Source of the DNA: Lota lota
Lineage: Eukaryota > Chordata > Actinopteri > Gadiformes > Lotidae
Reading direction: 5' to 3'
Assembly (NCBI GenBank): GCA_026745465.1
Contig: JACYXH010000813.1
Location: forward strand, 634,501-698,500
Length of the DNA stretch: 64,000 nucleotides
The position numbers and the translations under genes were made by a program. The notes beneath the pieces are model-generated. The model was not told where the DNA came from. It did no database searches and saw only the letters and a list, made by a program, of their open reading frames with translations. Positions 56,250 to 64,000 of this stretch are shown one piece after another; position 1 is the first letter of the stretch, and each line of letters begins with the position of its first letter.

Positions 56250-56346
56250 CTGTCGGCCACCCTGCATCTGGACCTTTCACCTGAAGACCAAGCAACCCTC
56301 TGCCAAGTGGGTGATCGGTGGGGTGGCCTTGCTCCTGTCTGACTGA
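56250..56346 (+). pseudogene. Dynein last exon: C-terminus and stop
   Basis: The frame WTFHLKTKQPSAKWVIGGVA, LLLSD, TGA at 56344-56346 matches the invariant C-terminus of axonemal dyneins ('FNLKTKExPSKWVLAGVALLLQx'). The final frame is intact. Confidence 0.93.
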
Positions 56347-56711
56347 GACATGCTGGGGTTGGACATATAGACACACAGTGATGACAATAGTGAGAGGATC
56401 TGTTAAACTAATTTGAATAATAAATGAATGTGTGGGTACTGCAGTTATTTTTGGATATATCATGTTACTGACTAATACATTTTTTTGGGAAATGACTAAA
56501 TAAAATAACCAAACATTAACTAAATAACTAAAATAGAGTTGCATTAATAGCAAGACTGCATGTCTGTATTTGAATGTATTGAAATCAAGATGCATAGATT
56601 AAACATAAGTATATATTTTTATATTGTTGTAGGGAATCACATCATCATAAAACTGTGATCATGTTGCATTTGTAGATGTTTTCAAACAAATTCCTCTCCT
56701 GAGATGAGACA

Positions 56712-56748
<37 letters not shown>

Positions 56749-59417
56749 TGTGTACGTTCAACAACCTCATAAACCCCTCCCTGGAGACATTCTGGTCCAT
56801 GATTTGTTGGGGAGCTTATGTCTCCATTTTAGACCAGTAATTTGGGATTGGGAGCAGATTTTATTGGAAGGTCAAAATAAAATAAAATAAAAAGCTCTCT
56901 GGCTGCCCTCTACTAACAGAATAAGACACAATGCCGTCTGGAAGGGTCCTCAGACAGAATTCCCAGGAGATGATGTGCACAGCCGCTATTGACTTTTAAA
57001 TGAGGTACATTTGACATTGACCTTCTGTTCGGCGGAGGCAGCGTGCTAACAGACCAGGCCTTGCTGGAGAAGCCTATTCACAGTCTTCCCTCTCTGATAG
57101 CCTTCTATGAGATGCAGCACGTTAGATTATTGGACCCTTTATCTATCTGCACTCTGCAGTGCTGGGATGTAATTAACTCCATATTGACCACAGGAAGAGC
57201 CTGTTTACTTGGTCTTTAGCAACACAGTCTTATCTAACGCGGTTCAACTGGCACATTTACCTAATTTATGTGGTAGGTTCATTTTGTGAACCTCCCCCCC
57301 TCCCCCAGAGACTCAGATGAGGGTTATGCTAAAGGCGTCAGTAGATTGACTCCCATTAGGCAGATATTCCCATGGTGTAGTGCTTAGCATGATGGATATC
57401 GCTTAACGCCTCATGTTTGTCAAAACTGTGATAAAATACTGCAAGCGCTCCAGGGTCAAGGTTGAGATTGTGCTAGGGTGTGTAGATTACTTTTTTAATC
57501 TACACAGACAAGCTATGCGAACATCATTTAAATGTTATGCACTCATGAAAATGATCTGCACCTAGATGAATATCAGATATTGTCTTTTTCCCAGAAGCTG
57601 TTGCCAACTTAAAGGTGTCAGAAGAATATGCCACTCCATTATCCTTTGGAATAAATAATGATAATATATAATAGGCCTACTGCTAGAGGTTTAACCCCAT
57701 CTGTGTTAGCCCTATCAAAACAGTATGAGTTACTACATCACTTCTAGATTCAATGAAAGAAAGATGGAAGGAAAAGGAAAGAAGAAGCATTGTGAAGTCC
57801 ATCCTCATTTGCAGCCATAGTTTGAAAAGTGCACTACTTTAAGCTGTAGTGCAGCCTTGTTGCCATTGCACCAATACACTGTGGGCGCGTGGTAGATAGT
57901 GGATTGATGCTGTATTGTATTACGACAAGCAAGGGGGAAAGTGATTTGTCCTTCCTGTAGTTTTTCTCCTCATCTGTTCTCCCTCCCCTCTCATTGGCAC
58001 CACACAACAACAGCTAGCCAGTCATTTGCAGACGGCCAAATGATACAGTGCTCGTAGCGTTGGGGAGGAAATGGCAGGGTATGGGTCCTGCACAGCAGGG
58101 GTCATGCCACAGATAGTCATGTTAAAGGCCAGGACACCTGCGTCACTGAGGGCTCATCCCGGAAACACCTCCATGACTGAGACAGGGAGGGAGCTGTTGT
58201 TCTGTGAATTTATTGGAAAAAAACAAAACAGTTGGGAACATTTGCCAAAGCTGCACCTGTGACTACTTAAAAAATGTGTACTTAGTACACTCCGTTAACC
58301 TTCCTATAGATACTCAAGTTTTAGGAGATTCAGCATTGGCATCCGGTAGACTAGTTTTTCTTTTTAAGAGGAGATATTTGGAAATTATAAAATAAATTAT
58401 TTATATAATAATTTCCATTTGGAATGATATTCAAAGCCATGCAGTAATGGAATGAATCCGATTTTAATGACCATAGATAGGTGGTCAATCAGTGTTTTAT
58501 CCATTTCATGCTGACATTTCAAAATCCTATTATGGTGGTAACATAATAGTAAATTAAACTAATCTCAATAATACATGAAGAATTTACAGAGCAAATAGAC
58601 TATTTGCAATACATTCCTCTGGAAACAATGAAAGGTCAAATGTACATTTTTTAAAGAAAATCGAAAGAAAAAGGCAAATATTGCCTAAGAATATCTGCGA
58701 TTTTTACATAATCAAAGGAAAAATTACAACATGAGTATTTAACAACATACAGCACATCATCACTACAACACCTTACAAGGCATATAGATGGACCTAACCT
58801 GAGGGATACACTTAATTTAAAGCAAAACAGTGGATTAGGTAATACCTAATATTTACTGACCTTTTTAATAGTAATTGTTTTTTACCAACATATTTAAATA
58901 TCAAAAGGTGCCATAGTTCTTGCTATTGCTAATATGTAATGACAATTCTAAAACTAACATTCTGTTACCTCTAACTGATTGTCCACAGCTCAAGTAGAGA
59001 TTACAATCCCTAGATTTGCATGAATATGAGCATTCACTTTTAACTTTAATGACCATTTGGAATGTATGTGTGATTGTAATTCATATCAACAAACACGCAG
59101 CAGAAACGCAGCTCTTAATGGTTTTTCCTCAATTTTAGTCTGTCTCTCTCTGTCTCAATTACATACACACACAACCAGTTTACATTTTTCAGCATTAAAA
59201 AGAAAAGCAATTTGGTGAAGCCTACATTGCAAAATGAAAAAGCAGCAGTCATTGTCTCAATGTAAAAATAGATTTTCCAAACGATTCCTTATTGAATGGC
59301 TTCCTCTAGTGGTTGGATAGGGTAATGCATTATTCTGTTACATTTTGACTGTGGCCTGAGATATATAGAGGGGCAGCAGCAGTCCAACAGACTCTCAACT
59401 TACACTCAGTGAGTGTT
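56347..59417. other. Interval between the two convergent genes
   Basis: Holds (TG)n at 56714-56750 and AT-rich sequence. No CDCA7L-like exon or RNA gene was recognised on either strand. Confidence 0.45.
56714..56752. repeat. (TG)n microsatellite
   Basis: TG repeat with one TTTG interruption. Confidence 0.9.
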
Positions 59418-59536
59418 TTATGCACAGGGCTCCAGTCTGTGCGACAGTTCAAACAAAGTCTGCTGATTGTCAATGATATGAAGGTAGTCAATGTATGTTC
59501 GCACTTCTGGATTGTTCTTCTTAATAATACCACTTC
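59418..59536 (-). CDS. rapgef5: rapgef5-like terminal coding exon
   Basis: TCTGTTTTCACAG/ acceptor on the minus strand. The frame GIIKKNNPEVRTYIDYLHII and DNQQTLFELSHRLEP, then CA and TAA. It is the C-terminal helix of the RasGEF domain. Confidence 0.85.
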
Positions 59537-61687
59537 CTGTGAAAACAGATGGCTTACACTGTGATTTTAAGGCTGAGAAATCATCATCAAGGCTCTTAAA
59601 CACATTTTAGACTGTCTCACTTGACGGTCAACTGTCAAAATAATATACTGAAACAACAGACTGTTTATAACTGCTACATTATTAAAAGGTACAGTGTGTA
59701 GAATTTAGTGGCATCTAGCGGAACGGACATGGCAAGCATTCAACATAATATTCATAAATATGTTTTTTTGTGTATAATCCCATGAAATAAGAATTGTTGT
59801 GTTTTCGTTACCTAAGTGTTGTAGGAAGGAGGAGAGCTGCTTTATCCCCCATGGCTACGACCCATTTGTGATTCTATTTGAGTACCGTTGTTGTGTAGGA
59901 GCGTTATAATGACACAAGCCAAGTTGTATATGGAATGTGCGACACACCGTGGCGTTATACTATGTATCTGAGAAGCTTAACCCTCTGGGACATCCAAATC
60001 AACCGCTGGCCAGACGGAGCTCCACACACCTTCACACACACCGTGGCTTTATACCATAATGTAAGTGTATAAGTGGGTTTGCATTCTTTAATACATGTTT
60101 TGGATACGTTAGTTTCCCTGTTCGATAACTCAGGCTATTTTATTTCAAAATTGATATAGAGGATAAACCGCTTGAGATGCCGCATCTCGTTTTCAAGGGG
60201 GTCCTAACATCAACAATGACATACACATAACGGCTCTCCCACCATACTCAAACCATACCTACTACACCTGTTACAAGTGTCATCTCTACAAAAAATGAAT
60301 TAGAAAAATAAATGAACAGACCAAATAACATGTCAAAGTACTGAGTCTACGTATAAACTAAAAGTGAAGGTAAATACAATCAAAAACAAGAACACGTAGA
60401 TTCGAGCTGGACAAGCAAAGAAGTCTTGAAGTCATGAAAATAAGTAATCGATATGAATGAATTAGGCAAATTATTTCAGCCTGATGGTGCTTTAAACTCG
60501 AGAGCACCATCTATCCAACTCAAATCTTTCGGAGAAAGTTGGTATCAAAAGCTAAACTGTAGCGATACAACTGCAAACCGTTATGTTATCAAAAGCATCC
60601 TATATTCAGGTGGCGCAGTGCAAGTAAACATTAGCTTGTAGGGCCGCCTGCTATAGAGATAAATTATCCATACATACAACAGATAACAATAATTATAAGT
60701 CTATGAATGTAGTTTACCACTATGGTTGCAAAAAGAGGACTGTGTGTGAAACGTAAAAGGCTGTTACCTCTGCCATGGAGGTATTATTCACACATTATTC
60801 ACGTTGACTTTGACAAAGATACAAGATTATGTTTAGTTAAACTGATTTATTCGCAGGCTAGGGTCGTCAAAAATCGACCTTGGTGCGATAAAAATTAATG
60901 TTGTTATTTCGCAAAAGGGAAATACTTACTGGCACCTTACACAATATAGGCCAGTTCAGGCCACCGTAGTCATTGTAATTGGGGGGGGGGGGGGGGGATT
61001 CGGTTGATTGCAATTTGCAACCTCACCGCTAGTTGCTACTAAATTCTACACACTGGACCTTAAAAGTAATTAAGTCTTAAAACATTTTAAATGAGTCGTT
61101 ATGAGTGACATGAACACTGACCCATGTGGTCATTCTGGCATTGCCGAATTTGCCACACCGTGTCCGCTATCATGTGCTGAGGACCAAGGTGGAGTCAGAC
61201 CAAGTTTAATAGTGACATTAAAATTCCTGTTCATAGAATCTAAATATACTGTATAGAATATACTGTACTGTATATATGCTGTATAGAGCTGTGGCCTACC
61301 AGCTTCTCAAAGTTTACCAGGTTGTCATGAAAGGTTCTGTTGCCTTTGTGAATGAAATAAATAAGAAAATACTCAAGCAGTGCTGGAAAGGGTGACTTTG
61401 TCTTGCACTTTCTTACAATATATCCATTAAAACCTAATATGGACAAACTTTGGTCCACATTATTTCTGTTCCTATCCATACTCCCAACTCTTATGTATAT
61501 AGAAATCCACCTGATGGAATGCATATTATCTTTATTCATACACTGTTTGATTCACATTAGGTATAAGAGGGTTACATTGAGAGCAAACCTTTCAGTAGGA
61601 GAGGAATGAACGGGATGCTGGACATCTTCATCTTCTTGAAGAAGTCTCTGTAGGCCTTGTGGTTATAAAGGCTCCTACACTACAGGG

Positions 61688-61744
<57 letters not shown>

Positions 61745-62949
61745 GCAGAGAGACAGACAGACAGACAAAGAGAGCGAGAGCTAGAGATAGCCATGGCGCA
61801 AAGGTTTACACTTCAGTGGTTAAATAAACGGTGCTGTGGGTAATATTTTAGAGCTGTAAAGAGAGCAGATGAGCAGAAAAGATTTTGAAACTGAATAACC
61901 AAATAAACATCCCCTCCCCCTCTGCTCCCTCCCTCTCTATGTTTCTCTGCCATTGAGAAGTGTTGCATTTGACAGAGCTGTGATTGACAAGCAAAATGGA
62001 TTCCCGGAACCAATCACATAAGGAATGCCCTGATTGGTCAGAAATGACCCTGCAGCTGTCTAAAATCTAACTAGTCTAAAGTATTCACTCACTAATAGCT
62101 GACTGGTGGTTATAGGCCATTTCTAACAAATTACACTATAGTAATAGCTCTTACATTTTGCCTACTGTTGTAGAGTGGGATACTTCCATCTGACCACTAG
62201 GGGCAGTAGTGCAGTTGATGTATGGTCGCTATGCAGGAGAGCCACGGTTTTCGGGTTCTCAATAAATGAGTTATGAGCAAAGTCTGTGGCAGTCCAGTTA
62301 ATAGTTATTAGTCAATAGTTGGTATATCCAATATACTACACCTACAGTGCTTTTAGGTGTTCTAATTTCCAAAAAATAGTCATTGTTTCCAGTTCTGAAA
62401 ACATCTTCTTAAATCTGCCCGGAACTCTCTGTACAGACACGAAACACGGATTGAAAAACCAACATCAACATTTAAAAAAGTCGGTTAACAGCTGCCGTGT
62501 TCAGGCCCATAATTATGGCAAATAAGCAGTTGATATTCCGCTGAGCTTTACAACTGCAACGTAATATCATTTTTGTTACATACAGTATACACTTTCTCGT
62601 TTGGCCAGTAGAGGGGGCAATATCCTCATTTAAAGCCAGCATGCCATCCTAATAATTAGAAAGAATAACATAATATATTGGACCAGCCTGTGAATTTTTT
62701 TTCACATTTTGTTTGGCAGGTGTTTCTTACTGAGAATTAATCTTGATGTATTTGTTGATGAGTTCAACTCTTTTGCAGAGTGTAGCGCACAGCAGGACCT
62801 CATTAAATCTCTGAAGCATCAGTGCTAGCGCGACTGTGTGGTGACTGCTGGCATGGCGGCTAAATGTGAAATAGACTAGTTCTTGCTGTAAAAAACAATT
62901 ATACAAATACAATGAAACGTAATTTGTATACACACCAATTCATAATATC

Positions 62950-63017
<68 letters not shown>

Positions 63018-63194
63018 TATAGTTTTATATATGGTTGAATATATATGAATCCATAAGCAGGGCTAAGATCTGGTGAAACGATCATACTGAATCTGTTAAC
63101 TATTTCCATAGCTACCCAACAAACCTCATGTACTGACTCAAAGATGGTCCAGTCAAAGTTGGTGAGGGCTACAGCCACATCCCATGTGTTCATA
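59418..63194 (-). CDS. rapgef5: Rap guanine nucleotide exchange factor 5-like, 3' exons (partial)
   Basis: Six minus-strand exons of a RasGEF catalytic domain: 63194-63125, 62885-62731, 61674-61589, 61343-61300, 61176-61122 and 59536-59418 (stop 59420-59418). They encode NTWDVAVALTNFDWTIFESV; QELVYFTFSRHASS ... FNEVLLC ... KRVELINKYIKI; NHKAYRDFFKKMK ... IPFIPLLLK; GNRTFHDNLVNFEKL; HMIADTVWQIRQ; and YIDYLHIIDNQQTLFELSHR, LEP. These match the CDC25-homology domain of RAPGEF4/5-type proteins, which load GTP on Rap. Phase is consistent across the 61343-61176-59536 junctions. The segment with 'CKAQxNLNSFFAIVMGL' and 'DVTFIHE' was not found, so the gene may be incomplete or those exons diverged. 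Upstream exons lie beyond the window. The RAPGEF5 choice rests on synteny with the dynein gene as well as sequence. Confidence 0.82.
59692..61063. mobile_element. Inverted-repeat DNA element (about 1.37 kb) with TTAA flanks
   Basis: Left end AAGGTACAGTGTGTAGAATT (59696) and right end complement AAGGTCCAGTGTGTAGAATT (61061) are inverted repeats that stay similar for about 38 bp. TTAA lies at both edges (59692-59695 and 61060-61063). The interior shows the same 'TACCGT.GTTGTG...CGTTATACTATG' unit as repeat B at 13.0 and 14.2 kb and has a G-run (60979-60996). No transposase frame. TTAA specificity is found in piggyBac- and Kolobok-like families; which one is not known. It fills the last rapgef5 intron. 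Confidence 0.75.
61122..61176 (-). CDS. rapgef5: rapgef5-like exon 'HMIADTVWQIRQ'
   Basis: 55 bp, CCTCAG/ and CATGG/GTCAGT; leaves phase 1, which the next exon completes. Confidence 0.82.
61300..61343 (-). CDS. rapgef5: rapgef5-like exon 'GNRTFHDNLVNFEKL'
   Basis: 44 bp, acceptor CACAAAG/ after a T-rich tract, donor CTG/GTAGGC. In phase with the exon before (K-G) and after. Confidence 0.82.
61589..61674 (-). CDS. rapgef5: rapgef5-like exon 'NHKAYRDFFKKMK'
   Basis: GTAGTGTAG/ acceptor, AAAG/GTTTGC donor. SLYNHKAYRDFFKKMKMSSI, PFIPLLLK. Confidence 0.85.
61696..61770. repeat. (AG)n / (ACAG)n microsatellite
   Basis: AG repeat followed by CAGA-type units, next to the NHKAYRD exon acceptor. Confidence 0.9.
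61775..62730. other. rapgef5 intron, no exon seen
   Basis: AT-rich sequence with a 'GACCACTAGGGGCAGTAGTG' phrase typical of fish repeats. The conserved 'NSFFAIVMGL' exon was looked for here on the minus strand and not found. Confidence 0.5.
62731..62885 (-). CDS. rapgef5: rapgef5-like exon with RasGEF 'FN' motif
   Basis: GTTTTTTACAG/ and CTCA/GTAAGA. Contains QELVYFTFSRH and LQRFNEVLLCATL, KRVELINKYIKI. Confidence 0.88.
62951..63010. repeat. (TA)n microsatellite
   Basis: About 58 bp of TA followed by CACACAC. Confidence 0.95.
63125..63194 (-). CDS. rapgef5: rapgef5-like exon 'WDVAVALTNFDW'
   Basis: CATTCTCAG/ and GAG/GTTTGT. NTWDVAVALTNFDWTIFESV, HE, which precedes the QEL exon in the family. 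Confidence 0.88.
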
Positions 63195-63334
63195 CTGAGA
63201 ATGCAAACTGTTCTCTGTTCTACTCCGCTATCTTTAATGGGGATCTATAGTAAAAAGAAAAAATTCAGGAGAGAAAGCCAGCTATGTATAGTATTAAATG
63301 CAATATAAATATGTGTATCTGTCCCATCTCTCTC

Positions 63335-63440
<106 letters not shown>

Positions 63441-64000
63441 TAACTACTGAAATTCCAATAATGGAATCAGGCCCCAATTTATAAAGTTGATTAACTCACT
63501 TTTATTTATTTTACTTAATTGTAAAGATCAATATTCTGACTATGATTTCACTTAGGTCTTTCGACAGCCAATCAGAGTGCAGAGTGGAGTCTATCTTGAG
63601 GCTGGAGCAGGCACCTTCCTGTAGAGAAGAAGTCAAAACACATCGAATGCCCTTACCAAACCTGTGGAGAGGTCACTTCTGTGTGTCTCTGTGATTTGCA
63701 AGAGAGATACCATCTATATAATGAAATGATAGAACAGGAAATGATACTTAAGGACAATTTATTTTTACATTTGACAAACCACAGAAGGATTGTTCTCTTA
63801 TTTTGGGCATATATCGCCCGTCTGCGTGCAAAAGCGTATTTTATTTATGCTGCCAAAAAATATGTTAGGTTATCGGTGAGATATCAAGTTCATATCACAA
63901 TAACCCCTTAGACATTCACTTATGGGCCCAAAAGACATTAATCCAGTCAGAATGTACTCCAAGCTCTTAGGACTATGATAAGGTGAGATATTTCCAGCGA

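Noticed and set aside
58071-58262. 63-aa plus-strand frame between the two genes
   Set aside because: No recognised domain, no splice context; likely chance.
63545-63618. An additional upstream rapgef5 exon (EGACSSLKIDSTLHSDW)
   Set aside because: Has a good acceptor on the minus strand but no donor in a phase that fits the next exon, and I do not recognise the peptide.
63681-63911. 76-aa plus-strand frame near the right edge
   Set aside because: No recognised motif and low-complexity AT-rich codons; cannot be supported.

Overview
The window reads as vertebrate, almost certainly teleost fish, nuclear DNA. Genes are split into short exons bounded by GT/AG signals, introns are AT-rich with long dinucleotide and tetranucleotide microsatellites, and the repeats are typical of fish: Ty3/gypsy elements of the sushi (chromodomain) type and other gypsy lineages, hAT-like DNA transposons, LINE 3' ends and MITEs. 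The species cannot be named from the sequence.

Plus strand, about 4.1-56.3 kb: the remains of one axonemal dynein heavy-chain gene. About 25 exon remnants can be read in the right order: AAA3, AAA4 P-loop, AAA4 C-terminal part, coiled-coil stalk, AAA5, D5/D6 linker pieces and the C-terminal domain down to the natural stop. Many carry in-frame stops or 1-2 base shifts, several conserved exons are missing, and the AAA4 Walker A motif is changed, so it is called a pseudogene. Motifs place it with the outer-arm beta-type chains (DNAH9/11/17). A RAPGEF5-like gene lies immediately downstream on the minus strand, which matches the order DNAH11-CDCA7L-RAPGEF5 on human 7p15.3. I therefore infer a dnah11 (left-right dynein) relic; no CDCA7L homologue was seen between the two.

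5.8-32.2 kb: a 26-kb mobile-element island sits where the AAA3 C-terminal half and the AAA3-AAA4 linker exons should be. From left to right it holds a LINE 3' end; an hAT-like end split by a 4.8-kb sushi element (gypsy-1, 7878-12672, CACCT duplication); hAT transposase debris; a plus-strand LTR; a gypsy gag/LTR fragment (gypsy-4); a 4.7-kb gypsy with a probable tRNA-Leu primer site (gypsy-3, 18.0-22.75 kb); two exon-like pieces of unknown origin; and a decayed gypsy (gypsy-5) whose gag is split by another sushi element (gypsy-2, 26389-31103, GGAGC duplication). A solo LTR of the gypsy-2 family lies at 2531-3079 (CTAAC duplication). Gypsy-1 lacks the integrase core and gypsy-2 lacks most of gag.

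32-56 kb: dynein exons alternate with a deleted mini-LTR element (33039-33521), an LTR (about 34.9-35.45 kb), a LINE reverse-transcriptase fragment (36.3-37.2 kb), an hAT-type MITE (38666-38933), tRNA-derived modules (50.3-50.7 kb) and microsatellites.

56.3-64 kb: after a gene-poor interval, the 3' exons of a RAPGEF5-like Rap guanine-nucleotide exchange factor run on the minus strand (59418-63194). Reading phase is kept across three successive junctions, but one conserved catalytic-core segment was not found. A 1.37-kb inverted-repeat element with TTAA flanks fills its last intron. The two host genes end tail to tail.
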